A stretch of 38,095 bases of DNA from Natronospirales bacterium (GTDB taxonomy: Bacteria > Pseudomonadota > Gammaproteobacteria > Natronospirales > REEB76): contig JAGXAL010000006.1 of assembly GCA_018971605.1 (NCBI GenBank), positions 1-38,095 of the forward strand, read 5' to 3'. Shown piece after piece: positions 25,601 to 33,668 of this stretch. Made by a program: the position numbers and the translations under genes. The first letter of the stretch is position 1; every line of letters begins with the position of its first letter. The notes under the pieces were generated by a model. It made no database searches. It saw only the letters and a list, made by a program, of their open reading frames with translations, and was not told the DNA's origin.

Positions 25601-26520
25601 ACCCGATTGTCGCCGACATGCAGCGCGTCACGCTGCTGCGCATGCTTCCGGCCGCTAACCGCGCACCGCCGCCGAAGCTGAATCCGCACGACGTGCCGCC
25701 GCTTGAACTCAATGTCAAACAGTTTCGCTACAACGACATCGCGCTCGACAACCTGCACGCGGAACTCGAGCCGCAAGCCGAGGGCGTGAGTCTGAAAGCC
25801 CTCACGGTTTCCAGCTCCGGCCTGGACCTGCAGGCCAGCGGCCGCTGGACCGAACCGCCGCAAGGCGGGCAGCAAACCGTGCTCAACGTGCAGTTGCACA
25901 GCAAAGACGTCGCCCAAGCGCTGCGGGCGTTTGGTTTTGCGCCTGCCATCACCGGCAATAGCGGCGCGCTCGAAGCCGAGCTTAATTGGCCGGGCGGGCC
26001 GCTCGCGGAAATCCTGCCGGTGCTGAACGGCAAGCTGCACATCAAGTTGCAGCACGGGAGTCTGCTGGAACTCAAGCCCGGCGCCGGACGCGTGTTTGGT
26101 TTGCTGAGCATCAATGCGCTGCCGCGGCGCTTGCTGCTGAACTTCAGCGACGTGCTCGGCAAGGGCTTCGCCTACGATTCCATTGAGGGCAATTTCACCA
26201 TTGAAGACGGCGACGCCTATACCAGTGATCTGACGGTGAGCGGTCCGGCGGCGAAAATCAGCATGGTGGGCCGTACCGGCCTCGCCAAACACGATTTTGA
26301 CGAAGCCGTGGTGGTGCTGCCGAGCGTGGGCGCCACCCTGCCGGTGATCGGCGCGCTGGCCGGCGGCGTGGGCGTGGGCGCCGTGGTGTTTCTGCTCTCC
26401 GAGATTTTCAAGAAGCCGCTGTCGGCCGTGGGCGAAACCCGCTATCACCTTTCCGGAACGTGGGATAATCCCAAGCTCACCGAGGTAGTTCCGCCCAAGC
26501 CTGCCGCGTCCAAACCCTGA
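22669..26520 (+). CDS. yhdP: YhdP family AsmA-like protein
   Basis: Large (~1280 aa) protein with N-terminal TM; C-terminal AsmA_2-like 'GRVFGLLSINALPRRLLLNFSDVLGKGFAYDSIEGNFTIEDGDAYT...'; rng-yhdP-nit-tldD order. Confidence 0.93.
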   Translation: MKRWHHITWKSALGLIAALILVLAAAAGLFRALAPLVPSYRADAQAWASKALGRPVQIASMGARLGLLGPELTLGQVAIYSHDRRYVIVEARELRLGFTLGALVHGQFARPSRVILIQPQLVLERETDGNYAVRGLEGSLNLGAQKTDWRAIAAEAFAQDAALRVRDGRVTLIDMRRPAAPLVFSKLQLNLDNSRDDHRLSGRMQLPAELGRSLAFSAQVQGTGLAPEGWQWQTQVQGDAVNLPQWLAYWPAASGRFQSGQLDLRAALSGVGPRLDQAEASVNAHNLRPVQAASGLDLLAGTITWARTASGWTLAGRDWQLRRGTDVWPASDFDLRYAQGAAADATAWSGDASFLRLQDVTFLSTWLPADFSTAIARLQKLAPSGDLQAVGFSAQRSGQSFAQWALRGQFANLGLRADGHIPGFSGLSGTLAANQDGGTLALTGTNATVTFPHLFRGPLTATTLKADVVFSHDSQGWLFTLKDLSAANQDVQQASAQGTLLLPADGGSPVIDLQASAANVDAKNKSVYFPVGIMPKEVVDWLDGAIASGQVPSASLVLRGRLDDFPYDKNQGLFAIRFHLLHGQLDYASGWPAVRDLDADVEFKNQGMFVNVQQGTLLGDQIAGATADFVDLRNGQLHIRGSARGGAAAALEFLRSGPLKDRFGHVLDGLRAAGSADISLNLLLPVEHVGNYQLDGELQLRNASLTLTALPQWPVSDLRGMVKITQEGVSAKHLQAVFLGEPLSVQLSPDAQRDNTRIALRGGMRAAQLAAPLPAAFKPVFTGSTTWQLHGSLPNKSAQNSTGLALTLQSDLQGLGVDLPPPLAKAADAPESFQAVLNLDGRDLNLRLDYGERLRGLYRLTDTDGSWHFDRGDLVVGGGEPVLPSAPGLMLRGKLAEFSLPVWKPFIAGGAAAASVAPLLPAWLLGADLAVAQFTGFDQHIRNLHLSVIRATEHWLLDLSSQPLAGSLRWPFRPDASHPIVADMQRVTLLRMLPAANRAPPPKLNPHDVPPLELNVKQFRYNDIALDNLHAELEPQAEGVSLKALTVSSSGLDLQASGRWTEPPQGGQQTVLNVQLHSKDVAQALRAFGFAPAITGNSGALEAELNWPGGPLAEILPVLNGKLHIKLQHGSLLELKPGAGRVFGLLSINALPRRLLLNFSDVLGKGFAYDSIEGNFTIEDGDAYTSDLTVSGPAAKISMVGRTGLAKHDFDEAVVVLPSVGATLPVIGALAGGVGVGAVVFLLSEIFKKPLSAVGETRYHLSGTWDNPKLTEVVPPKPAASKP

Positions 26521-26533
26521 GTTTCATCACGCC

Positions 26534-26869
26534 ATGAAGCGAATGATCACCTTGTTGGTGTTTGCGATGCTCTGCGCCGCGGCATTGGATGCGCACGCCG
26601 GCAGCTACACCATCACCGCCGAGATGTGGATGCAGCCGCGCAGCGGCCAAGTCATGCTGCAGATGCCGCCGGTGCGTGCGGCCGTGGCCGACTGGATGCG
26701 CCATCCCGGCGGGAAGCTCCTGATCCTGCATTCCGGCGACGAGCAGGGCAGTCTGTGGGCGAGCGAGGTCCAGGATTGGCTGGTGTCGCTCGGCATTCCC
26801 TCATCCGACATCGGGAAGCAGGTAAGCGGCCAGGACGAAAATTCCGTCACGCTGGAAGTCACGCCGTGA
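26534..26869 (+). CDS. Small exported protein, weakly OmpA-C-terminal-like
   Basis: Signal peptide MKRMITLLVFAMLCAAALDAHAG; 'GGKLLILHSGDEQGSLWASEVQDWLVSLGIPSSDI' resembles OmpA-like folds; stop overlaps nit GTG start. Confidence 0.65.
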   Translation: MKRMITLLVFAMLCAAALDAHAGSYTITAEMWMQPRSGQVMLQMPPVRAAVADWMRHPGGKLLILHSGDEQGSLWASEVQDWLVSLGIPSSDIGKQVSGQDENSVTLEVTP

Positions 26870-27681
26870 GCGTCCACAAAGTCGCAGCCATCCAGATGAA
26901 TTCCGGCGCCGAGGTGGCCGTGAATCTGCGCGAGGCCGGCAAGCTCATGGCCAAGGCTGCGGCCCAGGGTGCCGAGCTCGTGGTGCTGCCGGAGAATTTC
27001 GCACTCATGGCGAAGAACGACGTCCAGCGTCTGGCCGCGGGTGAATTGGACGGCAGCGGCAGTATTCAGGATTTTCTCGCCGAGAAGGCGCGTCATCTGC
27101 GCGTCTGGATCGTGGGCGGCAGCGTGCCGGTGCTGGCGGGCGAGGACCGGGTGTATGCGCGCTCTGTCGTTTACAACTCCAAAGGCGAACGCGTGGCGTG
27201 CTACGACAAGATGCACCTGTTCGACGTCACCGTGAACAGCGCGGGCGAGTCCTATCACGAATCCCGTGGTATCGCCGCCGGAAACCAGGTGGTGGCGGTG
27301 GACTCGCCGTTTGGCAAACTCGGCTTGAGTGTGTGTTACGACTTGCGTTTTCCGGAACTGTACCGCGCACTCGCGGCGCAGGGCGCGGTGTTGTTCACGG
27401 TGCCGTCCGCGTTCACCCGCACCACCGGTGCGGCGCACTGGGACCTGCTGAATCGCGCGCGCGCCGTGGAAAACCTGGCGTACGTGATTGCCGCCGCGCA
27501 GACCGGCCGGCACGCCAACGACCGCGAGACCTGGGGCCATTCCATGATCGTGGACCCCTGGGGCGAGGTACTGGCGCAGCGTGTGCGCGATCCCGGCGTG
27601 GTCATGGCGGCGATTGATACTGGCGCGCAGCAACGCCTGCGTGAACGATTTCCCGCTCTGAGTCACAGACGGGTCGGGTAG
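26866..27681 (+). CDS. Carbon-nitrogen hydrolase (nitrilase superfamily, Nit1-like deaminated glutathione amidase candidate)
   Basis: 'AELVVLPENFALM' (Glu), 'CYDKMHLFDV' (Lys), 'LGLSVCYDLRFPELYRAL' (Cys), 'GHSMIVDPWGEVLA'. Confidence 0.93.
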   Translation: MSVHKVAAIQMNSGAEVAVNLREAGKLMAKAAAQGAELVVLPENFALMAKNDVQRLAAGELDGSGSIQDFLAEKARHLRVWIVGGSVPVLAGEDRVYARSVVYNSKGERVACYDKMHLFDVTVNSAGESYHESRGIAAGNQVVAVDSPFGKLGLSVCYDLRFPELYRALAAQGAVLFTVPSAFTRTTGAAHWDLLNRARAVENLAYVIAAAQTGRHANDRETWGHSMIVDPWGEVLAQRVRDPGVVMAAIDTGAQQRLRERFPALSHRRVG

Positions 27682-27711
27682 AATTCGATACCTGTTTCGC
27701 GTGAGTTATTC

Positions 27712-29151
27712 ATGGAAAATCCTCTGCAAATCGCCAGGCAAATCCTGCTGACTCCGGGGGGGCTTGACGAACAGGCCATTGCGCGCACGCTCGACGGCAT
27801 GCTGCGTTACCGCGTGGATGAGGCCGAGTTGTATTTCCAGTTGTCGCGCCACGAGTCCTGGTCGCTGGAGGACGGCATCGTCAAGGAAGGCTCGTACAAC
27901 ATCGAGCAGGGCGTGGGTGTGCGCGCAGTTTCCGGCGAGAAAACCGGCTTTGCTTATTCCGACGAGATCGTGCTGCCGGCGTTGATGCGTGCTTCCGACA
28001 TGGCGCGCGCCATCGCCAAGCAGGGCGGCGCGAGCGCATTGCAGGCTTGGCACACGGCTGCGCCGCAAAGTCTCTACGCTCCGCTGGATCCGTTGCCGAC
28101 GCTGAAGGACGCGGACAAGGTAAAGTTGCTGGAGCAGGTGGACCGCGAGGCGCGGCGGCAAGACTCACGCGTCAAGCAGGTAATGGTGAGCCTGTCCGGT
28201 GTGCACGAAGTGGTGCTGGTCGCGGCGAGCGACGGCACCTTTGCGGCCGACGTGCGCCCGCTGGTGCGTTTCAACGTGAGCGTGATCGCGGAAAAGAACG
28301 GCCGGCGCGAGCAGGGCTACGCGGGCTGCGGCGGCCGCACCGGCTACGCGTATTTCCAGGAATCGGGACGCGTGCTGGCGCTGGCACGCGAGGCCGTGCG
28401 CCAGGCGCTGGTGAATCTCGATGCCGGCCCGGCGCCGGCCGGAAACATGACCGTGGTGCTGGGTCCCGGTTGGCCGGGGATTCTGCTGCACGAGGCCATC
28501 GGTCACGGTCTCGAAGGCGACTTCAACCGCAAGGGCACCTCCGCCTTTTCCGGCCGTATCGGCGAGAAGGTGGCGAGTGAACTCTGCACCGTGGTGGACG
28601 ACGGTACGCTCGCCAACCGTCGCGGCTCGCTCAATGTGGACGACGAGGGCACGCCCGCGCACTGCACTACGCTCATCGAGAACGGCATCCTCAGGGGCTA
28701 CATGCAGGACAAGCTCAACGCGCGCTTGATGGGCGTGGCGCCTACCGGCAACGGCCGGCGCGAGTCCTTCGCGCACTTGCCCATGCCGCGCATGACCAAT
28801 ACCTACATGCGAGCCGGCTCGCATGACCCGGAGGAGATCCTGCGCTCCGTGAAGGAAGGTTTGTACGCGGTGAATTTCGGCGGCGGGCAGGTGGACATCA
28901 CCAACGGCAAGTTCGTGTTCTCGGCGAGCGAGGCCTATCTGATCGAGGATGGCAAGGTCACACGTCCGGTGCGCGGCGCCACCTTGATCGGCAACGGCCC
29001 GGATGTGCTCACGCGCGTGTCCATGGTGGGCAGCGATTTGAAACTGGACGAGGGCGTCGGCACCTGCGGCAAGGAAGGCCAGAGCGTGCCGGTGGGCGTG
29101 GGCTTGCCGACGGTGCGGGTGGACGGCCTGACCGTGGGCGGGACCTCTTGA
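27712..29151 (+). CDS. tldD: Metalloprotease TldD
   Basis: '[43 protein letters not shown]' (HExxxH), 'MTNTYM', C-terminal '[30 protein letters not shown]'. Confidence 0.97.
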   Translation: MENPLQIARQILLTPGGLDEQAIARTLDGMLRYRVDEAELYFQLSRHESWSLEDGIVKEGSYNIEQGVGVRAVSGEKTGFAYSDEIVLPALMRASDMARAIAKQGGASALQAWHTAAPQSLYAPLDPLPTLKDADKVKLLEQVDREARRQDSRVKQVMVSLSGVHEVVLVAASDGTFAADVRPLVRFNVSVIAEKNGRREQGYAGCGGRTGYAYFQESGRVLALAREAVRQALVNLDAGPAPAGNMTVVLGPGWPGILLHEAIGHGLEGDFNRKGTSAFSGRIGEKVASELCTVVDDGTLANRRGSLNVDDEGTPAHCTTLIENGILRGYMQDKLNARLMGVAPTGNGRRESFAHLPMPRMTNTYMRAGSHDPEEILRSVKEGLYAVNFGGGQVDITNGKFVFSASEAYLIEDGKVTRPVRGATLIGNGPDVLTRVSMVGSDLKLDEGVGTCGKEGQSVPVGVGLPTVRVDGLTVGGTS

Positions 29152-29225
29152 ACATATAACGAAGTCTTATATTGAAAATTCCTGTTTCTCTGCTAAACCT
29201 ATTTAACCCTTGGAACGTGCGCTCG

Positions 29226-29287
29226 ATAACCGGACATAACCGGTCAGGGCGATGCGTACGCGGGTGTTGTTATCAGGGACTGTCCCT
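29226..29287. promoter_or_regulatory. Candidate regulatory region upstream of the S53 peptidase
   Basis: Direct repeat ATAACCGG at 29226-29233 and 29236-29243 (10-bp phase), then inverted repeat AGGGAC-T-GTCCCT (29275-29287) in a ~240-bp non-coding gap. Confidence 0.35.
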
Positions 29288-29388
29288 CTCTCTATCTGAG
29301 TGAGTGCGCAGAATGGAAATAATGCCTCGATTGCACAGCGGGTTAGCGGGTGTAATTGGGGCGACTTTCATCTTTCGGGGGTAAGCAC

Positions 29389-31356
29389 ATGTTTTCCAAG
29401 AACAGATTGGTTCTGATTGCGAGTTGCGCCTTGCTGGGTCTTACTGCAGGAATCGGCCTGTCCGCAAACGCTGCGGCCCCCCCGGATGCCGGACCCACGG
29501 CCGCGGCCAATACCATCACCACCTCCATCATCCTGAATGTCACCGATCCCCAGGGGCTCGCGAACTACGTGCAGGCGACGCTCACGCCCGGCAGCCGGAA
29601 TTTCCACCAGTTTCTGACGGTGGGCCAGTTCCGTCAGCGCTTTGCGCCTTCAAATCGCGAGGTCCAGCAATTCGTGCGTTATCTGCAATCTTTCGGCATC
29701 ACCGTCAATAAAATTTATGCGGACAACCTGGATATTACGGTGACGGGTACCGCGGCGCAGTTGAATGCAGCGTTCTCCACCGAGTTGCATGACTACGTGA
29801 AGAACGGCCAGCGATTCCACCGTCCGGCCTCCAAGTTCAGCATGCCCGGCAGTTTCGCCCAACTGGTGTTGGCGGTGCCGGGACTGAGCAACGAGCCCGG
29901 GCGCTTCCATCCAATGAACCTGCGGATGAAACCCGCGGTCGGGATTCCAGGTCAAGTGGCCGGCCAGTATCCGGCGATGACCTGGCCGCAGAACAGCACG
30001 GCCACCGGCATTCCCGGTGAATACACGGTCGGCGATGTGGCTAACTTCTACCAGGTCAATCCGCTGTATCAGGCGGGCATCAAGGGACAGGGCCAGACCG
30101 TGGGCATCATGACCTTGGCCAATTTCCGTAAGGCTGACGTGTACGCGTATTGGAGGAATATCGGCCTCAAGGTCAAGCCCGGCCGCATCACCAAGGTGGC
30201 GGTGGACGGCGGCATGCCGGTGCAGCAGGGCGTGGGTGATGACGAGACGTCGCTGGACGTGGAACAGTCCGGCGGCCTCACGCCACAGGCCGACATGCTG
30301 GTGTATATCGCGCCCAACACCAACAACGGCTTCATTGACCTGTTCTACAGCGCCGCTTCGGACAACGTGGCAGATACCGTGTCCATCAGCTGGGGTTTGC
30401 CGGAAGAGTTCTATTTCGCCGCGGCCAACGGCGGCGTGGACTTCACCGGCCAGATGCTGGCGATTGACCAGGCGCTGATGGAATCCGCAGCCCAAGGGCA
30501 ATCGGTGTTTACCGCCGCGGGCGATTCCGGGGCCTACGATGCAAACCGCGGCCTGCCGGTACCTTATTTCAACCCGCAACTGACGGTGGACTATCCAGCC
30601 TCGGATCCGTATATCACCGCCGCCGGCGGTACCACCATGAAGGGCTTGCAGCAGTATGGTTTGCCGGATGGCTCCACGCTCAACATCAACATCGCGCAGG
30701 AACAGGTGTGGGGCTGGGATTATCTCATCCCGCTTTGCAGTGCCTTGGGCTATGACCCGGTGAGTTGCGGTATTGAATTCGGAGGGGGCGGAGGCGGCGT
30801 CAGCTCCTTCTGGCCCCTGCCGTATTACCAGCAATCCGTGTCCGGCATCACCCAGACCCAGCCGGGCCAAAGCCTGACCTGTAACACTGCGGCGGCCTGC
30901 GCGGCTTTGGGTCTGGCCGGCACGCCGCCGCAGACATTGCTGACGCTGCCGGCGGGCTTTGCGGGCCGCAATCTGCCGGACTTGTCATTGAATGCCGATC
31001 CGCAAACCGGTTATGTGCTGGTGGACTGCACCGACTTTCCGAGACCCGCCAATCCGGGATGTGCGGCGACGTTTTTCGGCGGCACCAGCTTCGTGGCGCC
31101 GCAGTTGAACGGCATCACCGCGCTTGTTGATCAAGCGGCGGGTTCGCGCGTCGGCTTGCTGAATCCGGTGATCTACACGCTGCAGTCGGTGTTCGGTTAC
31201 GGCAAATACACACCGTTCAACGACATCACCGCCGGCGACAACTGGTTCTACCCCGGGGTTCCCGGCTATGACAACGGCGCCGGCATCGGCACCCTCAACG
31301 CCACCAATCTGGCGCTGACCTATGTGTTCCTGAATTCCCTGGGATTCGGACACTAA
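29389..31356 (+). CDS. Secreted S53 family (sedolisin/kumamolisin-like) serine-carboxyl peptidase with prodomain
   Basis: Signal peptide; pro-kumamolisin-like region 'YVQATLTPGSRNFHQFLTVGQFRQRFAPS'; catalytic 'DDETSLDVE' (E..4..D), 'AAGDSGAYD', 'GGTSFVAPQLNGI'; Ca-site-like 'FNDITAGDN'. Confidence 0.93.
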   Translation: MFSKNRLVLIASCALLGLTAGIGLSANAAAPPDAGPTAAANTITTSIILNVTDPQGLANYVQATLTPGSRNFHQFLTVGQFRQRFAPSNREVQQFVRYLQSFGITVNKIYADNLDITVTGTAAQLNAAFSTELHDYVKNGQRFHRPASKFSMPGSFAQLVLAVPGLSNEPGRFHPMNLRMKPAVGIPGQVAGQYPAMTWPQNSTATGIPGEYTVGDVANFYQVNPLYQAGIKGQGQTVGIMTLANFRKADVYAYWRNIGLKVKPGRITKVAVDGGMPVQQGVGDDETSLDVEQSGGLTPQADMLVYIAPNTNNGFIDLFYSAASDNVADTVSISWGLPEEFYFAAANGGVDFTGQMLAIDQALMESAAQGQSVFTAAGDSGAYDANRGLPVPYFNPQLTVDYPASDPYITAAGGTTMKGLQQYGLPDGSTLNINIAQEQVWGWDYLIPLCSALGYDPVSCGIEFGGGGGGVSSFWPLPYYQQSVSGITQTQPGQSLTCNTAAACAALGLAGTPPQTLLTLPAGFAGRNLPDLSLNADPQTGYVLVDCTDFPRPANPGCAATFFGGTSFVAPQLNGITALVDQAAGSRVGLLNPVIYTLQSVFGYGKYTPFNDITAGDNWFYPGVPGYDNGAGIGTLNATNLALTYVFLNSLGFGH

Positions 31357-31379
31357 GTCAGGATTGCCGAAAGTACTGA

Positions 31380-31413
31380 GCCTCTTCCCGGGAAACCGGG
31401 AAGAGGCTTTTTT
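31380..31413 (+). terminator. Rho-independent terminator after the S53 peptidase gene
   Basis: 12-bp perfect stem GCCTCTTCCCGG / CCGGGAAGAGGC with GAAA loop, followed by TTTTTT (31408-31413). Confidence 0.92.
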
Positions 31414-32536
31414 ATGCATCCAGGCCGGGAAAGTTCTGCAGTCGGCTCATCAGTTCCTTGCGGGTCTTGCACACCAGTGTGGCGTGGCCGAGCTTGCGGC
31501 CGGGGCGCGGCTGCTTGCCGTAGTCATGATAGTGCGCGCCGGGAATTTCGAGCACATCTGCCACAGCCGGCATTTGACCGATAAAATTCACCATGGCGGA
31601 ATGACCGATGGTGGAAGTGTCACCCAGCGGCAGGTCCAGGATCGCGCGGATGTGATTCTCGAACTGGCTGGTAACGACGCCCTCGATGGTCCAGTGGCCG
31701 GAGTTGTGCACCCGCGGCGCGGTTTCGTTGGCGATCAGCTGTCCGTTCTTGACGAAGAACTCGACGGTGAGCACACCAGCGTAGTCGAAGTGCTGCAGAA
31801 TGCGCTTGAGATAAAGTTGCGCGCGGGCTTGCAGTTTGCGGTCAGCATATGGCGCGAGTGACAGGCGCAGGATGCCGTCGCTGTGGCGGTTTTCGGAGAG
31901 CGGATAGAAACGCATATCACCGCGGGGGTTGCGCACGGCGATGAGCGAAACCTCGCGCTCGAACTCGATGAATTGCTCCAGGAGCAACGGCACGCCGCCG
32001 AGCGCGTTGAAGGCGCTGCCGAGTTCCGCCGGGCTGCGGATCAGGCGCTGGCCGCGGCCGTCGTAGCCGAGCTGCCGGGTCTTGAGCACCGCCGGATAGC
32101 CGATCGCCTGAATCGCCTGCTCCAGATCGGGCATGCTGTCCACGGTACGATATTTGGCCGTGGGAATCTTGAGCTTCTGGAACAACTGTTTTTCCGACAG
32201 CCGGTCCTGTCCGGCCGCCAGCGCCGCCACCGGCGGAAAAAAAGTCTTGTGCTTGGGGATATCGCCGAGTGCCGCCACCGGCACGTTCTCGACATCGTAG
32301 GTCAACACGTCCACCTGCGCCGCGAGCTCGGCGATTTTCTGGGCGTCATTCAACTCGCCGAGGATGATGCCGCCGACTTGCGCGCCGGGCGCATCGGCAC
32401 GCTTGTCCAGGAATACGAATCGCAATCCCAGCGGATATCCGGCAAGCGCCAGCATCCGGCCCAGCTGTCCGGCGCCGATGATGCCGATGGTTTTCTGTTT
32501 GGGCGCGGGGCTTGCGCTGGCGGGATTTGGAGTCAT
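31412..32536 (-). CDS. purK: N5-carboxyaminoimidazole ribonucleotide synthase
   Basis: 'TIGIIGAGQLGRMLALAGYPLGLRFVFLDKRADAPG', 'TYDVENVPVAAL', 'RVHNSGHWTIEGVVTSQFENHIRAILDLPLG'; start assigned at 32536. Confidence 0.96.
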   Translation of the reverse strand: MTPNPASASPAPKQKTIGIIGAGQLGRMLALAGYPLGLRFVFLDKRADAPGAQVGGIILGELNDAQKIAELAAQVDVLTYDVENVPVAALGDIPKHKTFFPPVAALAAGQDRLSEKQLFQKLKIPTAKYRTVDSMPDLEQAIQAIGYPAVLKTRQLGYDGRGQRLIRSPAELGSAFNALGGVPLLLEQFIEFEREVSLIAVRNPRGDMRFYPLSENRHSDGILRLSLAPYADRKLQARAQLYLKRILQHFDYAGVLTVEFFVKNGQLIANETAPRVHNSGHWTIEGVVTSQFENHIRAILDLPLGDTSTIGHSAMVNFIGQMPAVADVLEIPGAHYHDYGKQPRPGRKLGHATLVCKTRKELMSRLQNFPGLDA

Positions 32537-32606
32537 GGCCGCTCGCCACCGGAAAATGGAAGTGCCTGCCTCTTGAAGAGCATGTGCATGCAGCGCGCGT
32601 GTCTGA

Positions 32607-33101
32607 TTATCTGGAAGGGTCCGGATGCCTGAGCACGGTCCGGGTTTGCTTGCGGCGGAACGCGTCCAGCCGCTTGCGGATGGCGGGATATTTGTTGCCG
32701 AGGATCGCGGCCGCAAGCAGTGCCGCGTTCACCGCGCCGGCTTCGCCGATCGCGAGCGTGCCGACCGGCACGCCGGCCGGCATCTGCAGGATCGAAAGCA
32801 GTGAATCCACGCCCTTGAGTGCCCGGGATTTCACCGGCACGCCGAGCACCGGCAACGAAGTCTTGGCAGCGGTCATGCCCGGCAGATGCGCGGCGCCGCC
32901 GGCGCCGGCGATGATTACTTCGAGTCCGCGCGCTGCGGCGGCTTCGGCGTACCGATACAGGAGATCTGGCGTGCGGTGCGCCGACACCACCCGCTTCTCG
33001 TAGGGGATGCGCAGTTGCCCGAGGATTTTGGCGGCATGTTCCAGGGTCTTCCAGTCGGAGCGGGAACCCATGATAACGCCGACGAGTGGCTGCATCGGCA
33101 T
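32607..33101 (-). CDS. purE: N5-carboxyaminoimidazole ribonucleotide mutase
   Basis: '[73 protein letters not shown]'. Confidence 0.97.
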   Translation of the reverse strand: MPMQPLVGVIMGSRSDWKTLEHAAKILGQLRIPYEKRVVSAHRTPDLLYRYAEAAAARGLEVIIAGAGGAAHLPGMTAAKTSLPVLGVPVKSRALKGVDSLLSILQMPAGVPVGTLAIGEAGAVNAALLAAAILGNKYPAIRKRLDAFRRKQTRTVLRHPDPSR

Positions 33102-33139
33102 ATTTTACCCGCAGCGGGCTGACGGATAAACCATGCGTT

Positions 33140-33634
33140 TCAATTTAGTCCTTGAATATAACGGAACAACTCGCGTGCATGCCGTGGTGGCTGGTTCTGA
33201 CCGGCCTCGTGCGCCGCTGCGCGCAGCAAGTTCTGCAAGTGCTGCCGGTCGGCCTGCGGAAATCTTGCGAGGAACTCCGTAACCGCGTGAGCGCCGTCCG
33301 CCAGCAGGCGCTCGCGCCAGCGCTCGGCTTCCTGGAAACGCGCCCGCGACACGCGGTCGGCACCGCGCAATTCTTCCAGCTTGGCGCGGAGGGGTTCGGG
33401 GTCGAGATCGCGCATCAGCCGGCCTATGAACTGACGCTGGCGGCGCAGCGCACCGTGGCTGTTGATCTGGCGCGCAAGTTCCAGCGCCTCGCGCAAGCGT
33501 TCCGGTAACGACAGTGCCGCGAGCTGTCCCGGCGGCAGCGCCACCAGATCTTCGCCGAGCTGCTGCAAGGCTTCGGCATCGCGCTTCGATTGTGAGCGGC
33601 TCGGTGTCTCTGGAATATCGTGGTCGCGCTGCAT
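33140..33634 (-). CDS. yjgA: YjgA/DarP (DUF615) ribosome-associated protein
   Basis: 'SQSKRDAEALQQLGEDLVALPPGQLAALSLPERLREALELARQINSHGALRRQRQFIGRLMRDLD'. Confidence 0.94.
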   Translation of the reverse strand: MQRDHDIPETPSRSQSKRDAEALQQLGEDLVALPPGQLAALSLPERLREALELARQINSHGALRRQRQFIGRLMRDLDPEPLRAKLEELRGADRVSRARFQEAERWRERLLADGAHAVTEFLARFPQADRQHLQNLLRAAAHEAGQNQPPRHARELFRYIQGLN

Positions 33635-33668
33635 GCGGGTAAAATACGCCTTCCTGAAAACCTACAGA

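Noticed and set aside
25183-26448. 421-aa minus-strand ORF opposite yhdP
   Set aside because: Antisense to yhdP, no motif; same GC-bias explanation.
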